The notes below the pieces were generated by a model that worked only from the letters and a program-made list of their open reading frames with translations, ran no database searches and was not told the DNA's origin. A stretch of DNA of 64,000 nt, taken from assembly GCA_965217625.1 (NCBI GenBank), contig OZ244557.1:558001-622000 (forward strand). The letters are read 5' to 3'. This document shows positions 9,052-17,900 of the stretch, in pieces; position 1 is the first letter of the stretch; the number at the start of each line of letters is the position of its first letter. Both the position numbers and the translations under genes were made by a program. This stretch comes from TK10-74A sp965217625 (GTDB lineage: Bacteria; Chloroflexota; Dehalococcoidia; Bin125).

Positions 9052-10125
9052 ATGAAGTCGAGCGTTGCCTGGCTGATCAGCGGAGCCCTCGTGGTGGGCC
9101 TGGGCGCGGTCGCGGTGCTGGTCTCGCTCGGCAGCCCCGGCGCCGTCCTCGACGACCTGTCCGCCCCGCCCAGCGCGCCCCCCGCGCGCACCGGCGAGAC
9201 CATCGTCGTCGAGATCCCGGGCGGCGTCACGGCCGAACAGATCGCCGATGAACTCTTGCGTCGCGGCGTGATCGCGTCCTCGCGCCAGTTCCAAACCCTG
9301 GTCGGCCTGCTCGGCTACGAGGACCGCCTGGTCGTCGGCACGTACGACTTCGAGCCCGGCATGCTGACGATCGACGTCATCGAGCGCATCCGCCACGGCA
9401 TCACCTCGGAGATCGTCGTGACGATCCCGGAGGGCTGGCAGGCGGCGGAGATCTTCACCCGCATCGCCGAGCAGAGCCCGCTCAGCGCCGCCGACCTCGC
9501 CGCCGCCGCCGCCGAACCCGGCGTCGCCGTGGGGACGCTCGCCGCCGCGCGCCCCGCCTCGACCTCCCTGGAGGGCTACCTCTTCCCCAGCACCTACGTC
9601 ATCTCCCGCGTCGCGACCAGCGCCGACGTCGTGCGGCAGATGCTGCATCGCTTCGACGAGCAACTCAGCACCGAACTGCGCGCTGAGATCGCCGCCAGCG
9701 GGCGCTCCCTGCATCTGCTGCTGACCATCGCCTCCATCGTCGAGCGGGAGGCCGTGCTGCCCGACGAGCGGCCGGTGATCGCCTCGGTCTTCTGGAACCG
9801 CATCGACACCGGGCTGCCGCTGCAGGCTGACCCCACCGTCCAGTACGCGCTGGCCCAGGACCCGGACAGCGTCGCGGTGTACGGGCACTGGAAATCCCCC
9901 CTGACGGTGGACGATCTGGCCGTATCCTCCGCGTGGAACACGTATGATTCGGATCGTGTGCCGCCAACGCCGATCGCCTCGCCCGGCCTCGATTCGATCC
10001 TCGCCGCCCTGCGCCCGGCGGAGACCGCGTTCTTCTACTTCGTCGCCAGCGGGGACGGCGGCCATCTGTTCGCCGAGACTTTTGAGGAGCACAGCGATAA
10101 CGTGGACCGGGTACGGAGCCAGTAG
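9052..10125 (+). CDS. mltG: Endolytic murein transglycosylase MltG
   Basis: Membrane-anchored YceG-like enzyme that cleaves nascent glycan strands and influences glycan chain length. The 357-residue protein has one N-terminal transmembrane segment (about residues 6-27), a LysM-like region, and the conserved core with ASIVEREA (the probable catalytic Glu), PVIASVFWNRI, LQADPTVQYAL, WNTYDSD and the C-terminal FYFVASGDGGHLFAETFEEH. GGAGA lies upstream of the ATG at 9052. The gene follows ruvX and precedes aroE on the same strand. Confidence 0.93.
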   Translation: MKSSVAWLISGALVVGLGAVAVLVSLGSPGAVLDDLSAPPSAPPARTGETIVVEIPGGVTAEQIADELLRRGVIASSRQFQTLVGLLGYEDRLVVGTYDFEPGMLTIDVIERIRHGITSEIVVTIPEGWQAAEIFTRIAEQSPLSAADLAAAAAEPGVAVGTLAAARPASTSLEGYLFPSTYVISRVATSADVVRQMLHRFDEQLSTELRAEIAASGRSLHLLLTIASIVEREAVLPDERPVIASVFWNRIDTGLPLQADPTVQYALAQDPDSVAVYGHWKSPLTVDDLAVSSAWNTYDSDRVPPTPIASPGLDSILAALRPAETAFFYFVASGDGGHLFAETFEEHSDNVDRVRSQ

Positions 10126-10217
10126 TGCGATCACCACGATCCTCGACGCCGGGCCGGGACCGAACCAGCCCGCGACGACCGAAGCGAAAGACGTATGAAC
10201 CCGGGGAACAGCCGGCG

Positions 10218-11090
10218 ATGAGCACACGCGTGGGCCTGATTGGACACCCGCTGGGGCATAGCATCTCGCCCCGCTTTCAGCAGGCGGCGTTCGATGCCAT
10301 TGGCCTCGACGCCCAGTACGAAGCCTGGGACCTGCCGCCCGAGGAGCTCGAGACGTTCATCGCCGGCTTGAAGGCTCCCAACACCCTCGGCGCGAACATC
10401 ACGATCCCCTACAAGGAAGCCGCCTTGCGCTACGTGGAGCGCCTGCACGAGACCGCCCGCTTCGTCGGCGCGATCAACACCATCGTCAACGAGGGCGGCC
10501 ACCTCGCGGGCTTCAACACCGACGTCGCCGGCTTTCAGGCCGCCCTCAAGGACGCCGGCTTCGACGCCAAGGGCGCGAACGTGGTCGTCTGGGGCGCCGG
10601 GGGCGCCGCCCGCGCCGTGGCCTGGGCGCTGGTCTGGCGCAAGGCCACCTCGATCACGATCGCCAATCGCACCGCGGTGCGCGCCGCCCGCCTGCGCCAC
10701 GACATCGCCTCGGCGCTCACCGGCGCGCACGCGGACGGCGTGCGCCTGCGCGCCGCCGGCAGCGACGGTCCCGCGGCCACGGCCGCGCTCCGCGTCTGCG
10801 ACCTCGTCGTGCAGTGCACCCCCGTGGGCATGCAGGGCGCGGCGCACGCCGGCGAGACCCCCTTCCCCGTCGACGCGCTCAACCCCAGCGCGATGGTCGT
10901 CGACCTGGTCGCCAACCCGATCGAGACCCCGCTCATGCGCGAGGCCGCCGCCGCCGGGCACCGCGTCCTGGGCGGGCTGCCCATGCTCGTGCACCAGGGC
11001 GCCGCCTCGTTCGAACTCTGGACCCGCCGCGCCCCGCCCATGGCGGCGATGTTCGCCGCCGCCCGCCGCGCCATGGCGGAGGTCTCGTGA
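10218..11090 (+). CDS. aroE: Shikimate dehydrogenase (NADP+)
   Basis: Reduces 3-dehydroshikimate to shikimate. The 290-residue protein starts MSTRVGLIGHPLGHSISPRF (substrate loop), with the catalytic Lys in NITIPYKE and the GAINTIV and GFNTDVAGF motifs. A Rossmann motif GAGGAARAVAWAL with the NRT cofactor segment follows, then GGLPMLVHQGAASFELW at the C-terminus. A GGGGAA element precedes the ATG at 10218. It opens a stretch with three further shikimate-pathway activities (aroC, aroK, aroB), interrupted by one unknown gene. Confidence 0.95.
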   Translation: MSTRVGLIGHPLGHSISPRFQQAAFDAIGLDAQYEAWDLPPEELETFIAGLKAPNTLGANITIPYKEAALRYVERLHETARFVGAINTIVNEGGHLAGFNTDVAGFQAALKDAGFDAKGANVVVWGAGGAARAVAWALVWRKATSITIANRTAVRAARLRHDIASALTGAHADGVRLRAAGSDGPAATAALRVCDLVVQCTPVGMQGAAHAGETPFPVDALNPSAMVVDLVANPIETPLMREAAAAGHRVLGGLPMLVHQGAASFELWTRRAPPMAAMFAAARRAMAEVS

Positions 11091-11142
11091 GCCTCACGCC
11101 CGGAGGCCGCGGCAATGCATGCCCGGGCCGGAGGCCGATCTG

Positions 11143-11826
11143 ATGAACGAAGGCGTCGCGATCACGTTCGCGGTGATCTTCGTGATCGTCGGCCTGATCG
11201 GCCTCATCCTCTTCAAGGAGATCCGCACGCACAGCTACTGGCGGGATCTGGTCGCGGCCAACGACATCCACGCGATCCGCGGCCTGCTCGAGGCCGAGAT
11301 CGAGCACTGGCGTCAGATGCGCCCGCCCAAGGGCATCAGCGCGGCCGTCTGGGCGGGCGTGCAGGGCATGGAACTGCTCGCCGCCGACGCGATGCACGTC
11401 CAGATCACCACCAGCGCGGAGCCGGAGATGCGCGTCATCGGCGGTCGCAGCCAGCAGGTCGCCACAGCCCTCGACATCGCCCTGGCGACCGCCGTCCGCA
11501 TCACCGAGATGGTCTTCTACGACGTCGCCGACTACCTGCCCCAGGTCGTCCGCGTGGACGTATACACGACCTTCCGCGACGCCGACAGCGCGACCCCCCA
11601 GGCCATCCTCAGCATGAGCGCCGACCGCGCCAACGCCATCGGCCTCGACTGGGACGCCGAGACGCGCGAGATCGCGCTGGCCTTCAACGCCCACTACGAG
11701 CTCGGTCCCAGCGGCGAACCGCGCCCCGTGGAACTGCCCCCCATGGCCCCCGCCCTGGCCGACTCGCTGGCCGCCGCGCCGTCCCAAGAGGACGCGGTCG
11801 GCGCGGCGCCCGGCCCCGATCCATAA
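11143..11826 (+). CDS. Unknown membrane-anchored protein in the shikimate gene cluster
   Basis: I do not recognise a family. The ATG at 11143 is chosen for a strong GGAGG 8 bases upstream; an ATG at 11119 is possible. The 227-residue product has one N-terminal transmembrane segment (about residues 5-25), then a predicted cytosolic domain of alternating helices and strands, including WAGVQGMELLAADAMHVQIT, GGRSQQVATALDIALAT and VFYDVADYLPQVVRVDVYTT. The last 40 residues are rich in Pro and Ala and probably disordered. It lies 52 bases after aroE and 54 before aroC, so it may be co-expressed with aroE. A function cannot be assigned from sequence. Confidence 0.75.
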   Translation: MNEGVAITFAVIFVIVGLIGLILFKEIRTHSYWRDLVAANDIHAIRGLLEAEIEHWRQMRPPKGISAAVWAGVQGMELLAADAMHVQITTSAEPEMRVIGGRSQQVATALDIALATAVRITEMVFYDVADYLPQVVRVDVYTTFRDADSATPQAILSMSADRANAIGLDWDAETREIALAFNAHYELGPSGEPRPVELPPMAPALADSLAAAPSQEDAVGAAPGPDP

Positions 11827-11868
11827 CGCGCTTGGCGCTGCTCGGCGGATCGCAGATTCCGGCTGCGC

Positions 11869-11874
11869 TACCGT
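11869..11874 (+). promoter_or_regulatory. -10 box giving a leaderless aroC transcript
   Basis: TACCGT ends 6 bases before the aroC ATG at 11881, so transcription would begin on or next to the start codon. There is no Shine-Dalgarno in the gap, which supports leaderless initiation. No good -35 is visible. Confidence 0.5.
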
Positions 11875-11880
11875 CATTCC

Positions 11881-13131
11881 ATGGGATCGCTGCGCTGGTT
11901 CACCGCCGGAGAGTCGCACGGGCCGGGCCTCACGGTCATCGTCGAGGGCCTGCCCGCCGGCGTGCCCTTGACCGAGGCCTACATCCGCACGCAACTCGCG
12001 CGGCGACAGCTGGGCTACGGCCGTGGCGGGCGCATGAAGATCGAGACCGACTACGCCCACATCCGCGGCGGCGTGCGCCGCGGCCGCACGCTGGGCAGCC
12101 CCGTCGCGCTGTGGATCGAAAACCGCGACCACAGCACCGGCAGCGGCCCCGACAAGCGCCCCTGGACCGAGACGATGGCCGTCGATGCGCCGCCCGCGGG
12201 CAGCGCCGAGCCCACCCCCGTCACCCGCGTCCGCCCCGGCCACGCCGACCTCGCGGCCGCGCTCAAGTACGGCTACGACGACGTGCGTAATTCGCTGGAG
12301 CGCGCCAGCGCCCGTGAGAGCGCCGCCCGCGTCGCGGCCGGCGCCGTCGCGCGCAGCCTCGCGGAGCAGGTGGGCGCGCGCTTCTACAGCCACGTCGTCC
12401 GCATCGGCGACGTCGCCGCCGACGACACTGCTGACAGCACCGACTTCGCCGACATCGACTGGGGGGCGCTGGAGGCGTCGCCGGTGCGCTGCGCCGACCC
12501 CGGCGCGGCCGCGCGCATGGTCGCCGCTATCGACGCCGCCAAGCGCGACGGCGACAGCGTCGGCGGCGTCGTGGAGGCGCGCGTCACGGGCGTGCCCTTC
12601 GGCCTGGGCTCGCACGTGCACTGGGAGCGCAAACTCAGCAGCCGCATCGCCCAGGCGCTGCTGAGCATGAACGCCTTCAAGGGCGTCGAGATCGGCGACG
12701 GCTTCCGTGGCGCCGCGCGGCGCGGCTCGCAGATGCACGACGTCGTCCTGCCGCAGGACGCCTGGCCGAGCGGTGAGAGCGGCACGCGCCCCTGGCGGCG
12801 CGCCAGCAACCACGCCGGCGGCATCGAGGGCGGCACCAGCAACGGCGAGGACATCGTCGTGCGCGTCGCCGTGAAACCGATCGCGACGCTCGCCCACCCG
12901 CTGCCCTCCGCCGACCTCGCCAGCGGCGAGCGCGTGCAGGCCCACTACGAGCGCTCCGACGTCTGCGTCGTGCCGGCCGCCGGCGTCATCGCCGAGGCGT
13001 TGCTGGCGCTCGTCCTGGCCGACGCCCTGCTGGAGAAGCACGGCGGCGACAGCCTGCCCGAACTGCGGCGCAACCTGGCGGCCTTCGAGGCGCGCATCGG
13101 CCCCATCGACCAGCGTCCGGCGGACGGATAG
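11881..13131 (+). CDS. aroC: Chorismate synthase
   Basis: FMN-dependent final step of the shikimate pathway, converting EPSP to chorismate. The 416-residue protein begins GSLRWFTAGESHGPGLTVIV (family signature), followed by RRQLGYGRGGRMKIE, the second signature region LERASARESAARVAAGAVA, and a third near NHAGGIEGGTSNGEDIVVRVAVKP. The start at 11881 is supported by a -10 box 6 bases upstream rather than a ribosome site. The downstream aroKB gene starts 5 bases after its stop. Confidence 0.95.
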   Translation: MGSLRWFTAGESHGPGLTVIVEGLPAGVPLTEAYIRTQLARRQLGYGRGGRMKIETDYAHIRGGVRRGRTLGSPVALWIENRDHSTGSGPDKRPWTETMAVDAPPAGSAEPTPVTRVRPGHADLAAALKYGYDDVRNSLERASARESAARVAAGAVARSLAEQVGARFYSHVVRIGDVAADDTADSTDFADIDWGALEASPVRCADPGAAARMVAAIDAAKRDGDSVGGVVEARVTGVPFGLGSHVHWERKLSSRIAQALLSMNAFKGVEIGDGFRGAARRGSQMHDVVLPQDAWPSGESGTRPWRRASNHAGGIEGGTSNGEDIVVRVAVKPIATLAHPLPSADLASGERVQAHYERSDVCVVPAAGVIAEALLALVLADALLEKHGGDSLPELRRNLAAFEARIGPIDQRPADG

Positions 13132-13136
13132 CGGTC

Positions 13137-14909
13137 ATGGCCCCCGCCCGCCCCTCGCGGATCGTCCTGATCGGCTTCAGCGCCACCGGCAAGTCGGCCA
13201 TCGCGCGCGCGCTCGCCGCGCGGCTGGGCTGGACGGCGCTCGACACCGACGACCTCATCGAGCAGCGCGCCGGCCGCAGCGTGCCCGACATCTTCGCCCA
13301 GGACGGCGAGCCGGCCTTCCGCGCCCTCGAGCGCGACGCCGCCCGCCAGGCCGCGGCGCAGCCCGACGCGGTCATCGCGACCGGGGGCGGGCTCTGGCTC
13401 GACGCCGCCAACCGCGACGTGCTCTGCGACGGCGGCTTCGTCGTCGCGCTGGAGGCTCGCTGGGACACGATCCTGGCCCGCCACGCCGCCGCCGAGTCGG
13501 CCAGCCCCGGCGGGCGGCCGTTGCTCGCCGGCGGCGACCGCGCAGGGACCGTGCGCCAACTCAAGGCCGCCCGCCAGTCCCACTACGCCCTCGCCGACGC
13601 CACCGCGCACACCGACACGGCGTCCATTGAGGCGGTGGTGGAGCAGATCGCGGCCGCCTTCGATCGGGAGGGGCCGGCCGCCGTCGGATCGCGGGCCCGC
13701 CATCGCGACTTCGTGCAAGGGCCGCCCGGGCCGGAACCGGCCCCCGGCCCCGCCGCGGCCTGGGAGGGCGCCGACGCGCCGGCCGCCGTCGTGCGCACAC
13801 GTCCCGGCGCCGCGGACTATCCGATCTTCTGCGACTGGGGTCTGCTGGCGCGGCTGCCGCAGATCCTCGATGGGGTCGCCCCCGCGGCCGGCCGCGTCTT
13901 CCTCGTGAGCGACGCCACCGTGCAGCCGCTCTACGGCGCGGCCCTCGCGTCGGCGCTGACGGCGTCCGGCCGCCGCTGTGAATCCACGACCGTCCCCGGC
14001 GGGGAGACGAGCAAGAACCTGCGGCAGTTGGAGGTCCTCTTCGACTGGCTGGCGGGCGCCCGCGCCGAACGCGGCGACGTCGTGCTGGCGCTGGGTGGCG
14101 GCGTGGTCACCGACCTGGCCGGCGCGGCCGCCGCGACCTACCTGCGCGGCATGCCGCTCGTCCACGCGCCCACCACCCTGCTCGGCATGGTCGACGCCGC
14201 GATCGGCGGCAAGGTCGCCGTCGACCTGCCGGCCGGCAAGAACCTCGTGGGCGCGTTCTACCAGCCGCGCGCCGTCGTGGCCGACATCGCCACGCTCGCC
14301 AGCCTGCCCCCGCGCGAGCTGCGGGCCGGCTTCGCGGAGGTGATCAAGCACGCCTTCATCCGCGACCCCGCCATGCTCGACGAGTTGGAGCGCGACGCCG
14401 GCGCCCTGCTCTCGCTGAGCGACCCGACGCCGGACGCCCGCGACCGCGCCGTCTCACTGATCGCCCGCAACATGGCGATCAAGGCCGCCGTCGTCTCCGC
14501 CGACGAGCGCGAGTCGGACCTGCGCATGACGCTCAACTACGGCCACACCATCGGCCACGCGATCGAGGCGGTCACGTCGTACGGGGCGTACCTGCACGGC
14601 GAGGCGGTCGCCATCGGGCTGGTGGGGGCGGCGCGCATCGGCCACGGCATCGGCCTGATCGACACCGCCACGGTCGAGCGGCACGAGCGCGTCCTTCGCC
14701 GCTTCGGATTGCCCACCCAGGCCGCGCCCAGCCCCGGTCTGACGACGGACGCGGTGCTGGAGGCCATGCGAAGCGACAAAAAGGTCACCGGCGGGCGGCA
14801 ACGCTGGGTGCTGCTGGAGGCGATCGGCGCGCCCGTCGTCCGCGACGACGTGCCGCCGGACCTCGCCGAGGACGTGGTGCATGGCCTGGTTGCAGCGGCT
14901 GCGACGTAA
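13137..14909 (+). CDS. aroKB: Fused shikimate kinase / 3-dehydroquinate synthase
   Basis: One reading frame of 590 residues encodes two pathway enzymes. Residues 1-175 are shikimate kinase (P-loop GFSATGKSAIA, shikimate contacts DTDDLIEQRAG and TGGGLW). After a Pro/Ala-rich linker (about 180-215), residues 220-590 are dehydroquinate synthase: NAD-binding GGGVVTDLAGAAAATYLRG and PTTLLGMVDAAIGGK, and metal/substrate motifs GFAEVIKHAF, NYGHTIGHAIE and HGEAVAIG. The fusion orders are known elsewhere, though the two genes are usually separate. Its 3' end overlaps the acylphosphatase gene by 29 bases. Confidence 0.95.
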   Translation: MAPARPSRIVLIGFSATGKSAIARALAARLGWTALDTDDLIEQRAGRSVPDIFAQDGEPAFRALERDAARQAAAQPDAVIATGGGLWLDAANRDVLCDGGFVVALEARWDTILARHAAAESASPGGRPLLAGGDRAGTVRQLKAARQSHYALADATAHTDTASIEAVVEQIAAAFDREGPAAVGSRARHRDFVQGPPGPEPAPGPAAAWEGADAPAAVVRTRPGAADYPIFCDWGLLARLPQILDGVAPAAGRVFLVSDATVQPLYGAALASALTASGRRCESTTVPGGETSKNLRQLEVLFDWLAGARAERGDVVLALGGGVVTDLAGAAAATYLRGMPLVHAPTTLLGMVDAAIGGKVAVDLPAGKNLVGAFYQPRAVVADIATLASLPPRELRAGFAEVIKHAFIRDPAMLDELERDAGALLSLSDPTPDARDRAVSLIARNMAIKAAVVSADERESDLRMTLNYGHTIGHAIEAVTSYGAYLHGEAVAIGLVGAARIGHGIGLIDTATVERHERVLRRFGLPTQAAPSPGLTTDAVLEAMRSDKKVTGGRQRWVLLEAIGAPVVRDDVPPDLAEDVVHGLVAAAAT

Positions 14910-15237
14910 GCGGGGCCACGCGCCCGGCGCCGGCGACCCTGGCCCGGCCGCCGATCAGCGGCTGACCGCGCTCGTGCACGGCTTCGTGCAGGGCGTCGGC
15001 TATCGCGACTTCTGCAGCCGCACGGCCTACCGCCTGGACCCGCTCCGGCTGAGCGGCATCGCGCGCAACCTGCCCGGCGGCACGACCGTCGAGGTCGTCG
15101 CGGAGGGGCCGCGCCCACTGCTTGAGGCCCTGCTCGACAAGCTCTACGAGGGGCCGGGCATGGCCCGCGTGTTCGACATCGAGGTCTCGTGGGGCGCCGC
15201 CACGCACGAATTCGACCGCTTTACGACCCGGTACTAG
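14881..15237 (+). CDS. Acylphosphatase
   Basis: Small enzyme that hydrolyses carboxyl-phosphate bonds. Residues 25-118 carry the family signature VHGFVQGVGYRDFC with the phosphate-binding Arg, then the catalytic Asn in GIARNLPGGTTVEVVAEG. The ATG at 14881 lies inside the aroKB 3' end and gives an N-terminal extension of about 25 basic residues compared with typical 90-residue family members. A later non-ATG start is possible. Translation is probably coupled to aroKB. Confidence 0.88.
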   Translation: MAWLQRLRRKRGHAPGAGDPGPAADQRLTALVHGFVQGVGYRDFCSRTAYRLDPLRLSGIARNLPGGTTVEVVAEGPRPLLEALLDKLYEGPGMARVFDIEVSWGAATHEFDRFTTRY

Positions 15238-15361
15238 CGCTTCCCCCGCGACATAGCGATCGCTCCCGCCGCGCCGCGCCTGGGTAGCATGGAGGTACGT
15301 CCCACCACCCCCACCGGCCGTCGCGACCCCCGCGGCGGCCCCCACGAACGAAGTGAGCCCC

Positions 15362-16039
15362 ATGGAATACTCGATTGAGCACGGTCCCTCCTACGCCCTC
15401 GGCGTCATCCAACTCGCCCCCGGCGAGCGCATCCAGGCCGAGGCCGGCGCGATGGTCAGCATGTCCGACACCATCGAGATGAAGTCCGAGGTCCGAGGCG
15501 GCCTGATGAAGGGCCTCAAGCGCTCCGTGCTGGGCGGCGAGAGCTTCTTCATCAACAACTTCCAGGCCTCCGGCGACGGCGGCGAGGTCACCGTCGCGCC
15601 GGCCCTGCCGGGCGACATCGTGGCGCTGGAGGTCGGCGGGCCGTCGCTGTTGATCCAGTCCGGCTCGTTCCTGGCCGCCACCGACGGCGTCGAGGTCGAC
15701 ACCAAGTGGGGCGGCGGCAAGACCTTCTTCTCCCGCGAAGGGCTGTTCATGCTCAAGGCCACCGGCGCCGGCACGATCTTCCTCTCCAGCTACGGTGCGA
15801 TCCGCCTGATCGAACTCGGCGCGGGACAGCGCTACACCGTCGACACCGGGCACATGGTCGCCTTCGATGAGAGCGTCAGCTACAACGTCGGCAAGTCCGG
15901 CAGCTGGCGCACGACGCTGACGAGCGGCGAGGGCCTGGTCGCCAAGCTCGAGGGCCCGGGGCGCTTCTACATGCAGACCCGCGCCCCCGACGCCTTCATC
16001 GACTGGCTGGCCCCCAAGCTGCCCGGCAAGCGCGAGTAG
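15362..16039 (+). CDS. AIM24 / TIGR00266 family protein
   Basis: A beta-rich protein of 225 residues related to the bacterial TIGR00266 family and mitochondrial AIM24. Recognisable features are APGERIQAEAGAMVSMSDTI, GLMKGLKRSVLGGESFFINNF and SYGAIRLIELGAGQRYTVDTGHMVAFD. The biochemical role is not established. The ATG at 15362 is chosen; a GTG at 15353 is in frame. A TAGCAT hexamer at 15285-15290 could be its -10 box, giving a leader of about 65 bases. There are no transmembrane segments. Confidence 0.88.
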   Translation: MEYSIEHGPSYALGVIQLAPGERIQAEAGAMVSMSDTIEMKSEVRGGLMKGLKRSVLGGESFFINNFQASGDGGEVTVAPALPGDIVALEVGGPSLLIQSGSFLAATDGVEVDTKWGGGKTFFSREGLFMLKATGAGTIFLSSYGAIRLIELGAGQRYTVDTGHMVAFDESVSYNVGKSGSWRTTLTSGEGLVAKLEGPGRFYMQTRAPDAFIDWLAPKLPGKRE

Positions 16040-16084
16040 CCGGCCGGCCCGGCCGAGCCTCGATCCCCGTCTCGCCCGTCGCGA

Positions 16085-16090
16085 TACGCT
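16085..16090 (+). promoter_or_regulatory. -10 box giving a leaderless transcript for the J-domain fusion gene
   Basis: TACGCT ends 7 bases before the ATG at 16098, and no Shine-Dalgarno lies between. The segment from the -10 box to the ATG differs at only two positions from the equivalent one before pheS. Confidence 0.5.
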
Positions 16091-16097
16091 GACCGCC

Positions 16098-16856
16098 ATG
16101 GCCATCCCCCGCGACCGGGCCGAAGCCGCCGCCCTGCTGGGCGTCCCCGCCGACGCCGAGGCCGACCTCATCGCCGACCGCTACCGCAGCTTGGCCCGCA
16201 TCTTCCACCCCGACCGCAACCCGGACGCGCCCGACGCCGACGCCCGCATGCAGGAGCTCAACATCGCCCGCGACCTGCTCCTGCAGCTGCGCGCGGAATC
16301 CGCCGTCGTGACGCTGCCGCCAGAGCCCGAGCCCGCCCACTCCCGCCGCCGGCACGCGCGGCTGGCCGCCGTCATGCACGAGATGCCCTACGGCGTCTAC
16401 TTCATCGGCACCCAGCGCGACGGCGACCCCTCGGGCATGATCGCCGACTGGGTGCTGCAGATCTCCTTCCAGCCGCGCCTGATCCTGATCGCCTTCGAGC
16501 GCGACTCCTACAGCCTCGCCAGCATCCAGGCGAACCGGGCGCTCAGCGTGGCCCTGCTGGCCGAGGACTGCTTCGACGTCGCCGGGCGCTTCCTGCAGCC
16601 CCGCGACCCCGCCAAGATCCGCGGGCGCTCGCGCGGCCAGCAGCTGCGCGACAAGCTGGCCGGCGTCGAGTACTGGAGCACGGAGCGCGGCTGCCCCGTC
16701 CTCAGCGACGCCCTGACCTGGCTGGACTGCGAGGCGCAGCAGTTCATCCCGGCCGGCGACCACATCCTCGTCGTCGCCGCGGTCCTCGACGGCGACCGTC
16801 AGCGCGAGGGCGAGCCCCTGACGTCGCTCAACACCGGCTGGAACTACAGCGGCTGA
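16098..16856 (+). CDS. J-domain fused to flavin-reductase-like (FMN split-barrel) domain
   Basis: The 252-residue protein has two parts. Residues about 8-65 form a J-domain: helix II YRSLARIF, an intact HPD at residues 37-39, then the helix III region ARMQELNIARDLLL. After a charged, Pro-rich linker, residues about 92-245 resemble the FMN-binding flavin reductase / split-barrel fold: MPYGVYFIGTQ, ADWVLQISFQPRLILIAFE, NRALSVALLAED and a C-terminal QQFIPAGDHILVVAAVLDG. J-domains recruit DnaK, and split-barrel proteins reduce or bind flavin. Combining them suggests chaperone targeting to a flavin-using partner, but that is inference. The promoter and start are leaderless in style. I know of no characterised protein with this domain order. 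Confidence 0.8.
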   Translation: MAIPRDRAEAAALLGVPADAEADLIADRYRSLARIFHPDRNPDAPDADARMQELNIARDLLLQLRAESAVVTLPPEPEPAHSRRRHARLAAVMHEMPYGVYFIGTQRDGDPSGMIADWVLQISFQPRLILIAFERDSYSLASIQANRALSVALLAEDCFDVAGRFLQPRDPAKIRGRSRGQQLRDKLAGVEYWSTERGCPVLSDALTWLDCEAQQFIPAGDHILVVAAVLDGDRQREGEPLTSLNTGWNYSG

Positions 16857-16876
16857 TCGCGCGCCGCGCCCGGCAT

Positions 16877-17875
16877 CTAGGGATCGAGGCCGGCGGCGTC
16901 GCTGAACCAGACAGAACGTCCCTCGTCGGGGCCAAAATGGCCACGTAACACCACGACCTGGAACTCATGCAGTCCCGCGAGGTCTTCCCCAGAAACGCGC
17001 ACCAACAGGGTCGAGCCCACCATCTGGATCGGCCCGTCCCAGACCGCGCCCCCCAACTGGATGACCCGCGATGCGTCCGCGATCGGTATCAGCGTGAACG
17101 TTTCCGGGGGACCCGGACAGCGTTCGATAAGCAGGAAGACGTCGGCCCCTCGATCAACTTTGCGGGGCAACCGAACGCTCTCACGCCAAGGCGGAGGATC
17201 TCTGAGCAGCCGGGCGAATCCGCATCCGTCCCAGGGCCAGGCGCGCTCCGTCTCCGCTTCCGGCACGAGCCGGCCGGGCGCCGGGGACGACCGCTCACCC
17301 GCGAATAGCGTTTTGCCGTGGCCTGTGCCCCCAAGCCCACTGCCGACTTGATTATCCGGGACGATCAGCACATCGAGCCGGTTCCCGGTCTCCGCGGCGA
17401 TCTCGAGATCGACGAAATCGAAGGCGAGCGGGGGGATGAGGCTATCGGCGCGAGCGCTCCCGCAGGAAGCCGGTTGCCCGTTCCTCAAACAGAGCAACGC
17501 TTGCCCGATCGGCCGGGGTCCGTAGTTCCCGAGAACCAGAGTCTCCCGAACGGAACCGCCGACGATCGGATAGACCCGATCCCGCTGGGCGTCGATGATG
17601 AAATGAGCCCATGCGCGCGCATGCTCAGGCATCTCGGCGGGCACGGAGGCGGCGAACCCCGTGACCCATTCGCGTGTTTCCTCGTCCAGCCGACCGAGGC
17701 CCTCCTCAAAGCTGAACGTCCGGACTTCCACCTCAGTGGGCGCCGCTTCCAGAGTGTCGTCTGGCTCTCCCGTCGGGCCGTCACGGGATGCGCACGAGAG
17801 GGCGAGCAGTGCGAGCACGACCAGCACGGGAATCCCGAGCATCCGCCCAGGGTTCCCGCGGGCCGAAGTGGCCAT
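16877..17875 (-). CDS. Predicted secreted lipoprotein, unknown function
   Basis: The 332-residue protein begins with a short basic stretch, a hydrophobic core and the lipobox LLALSC, so it should be lipidated and exported. The mature part starts with an acidic, low-complexity linker and then has mostly beta-type sequence with several Cys. No known domain recognised. The start ATG at 17875 has GAGGGG 5 bases upstream; a GTG just before it is also possible. Codon choice (TTG, AGG, TAT, GGT and GTT appear often) is noticeably less GC-biased than the flanking genes, which could mean recent acquisition. It is convergent with the J-domain fusion gene. Confidence 0.8.
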   Translation of the reverse strand: MATSARGNPGRMLGIPVLVVLALLALSCASRDGPTGEPDDTLEAAPTEVEVRTFSFEEGLGRLDEETREWVTGFAASVPAEMPEHARAWAHFIIDAQRDRVYPIVGGSVRETLVLGNYGPRPIGQALLCLRNGQPASCGSARADSLIPPLAFDFVDLEIAAETGNRLDVLIVPDNQVGSGLGGTGHGKTLFAGERSSPAPGRLVPEAETERAWPWDGCGFARLLRDPPPWRESVRLPRKVDRGADVFLLIERCPGPPETFTLIPIADASRVIQLGGAVWDGPIQMVGSTLLVRVSGEDLAGLHEFQVVVLRGHFGPDEGRSVWFSDAAGLDP

Positions 17876-17900
17876 CACGACCCCTCATCCCCCCGGCCCG

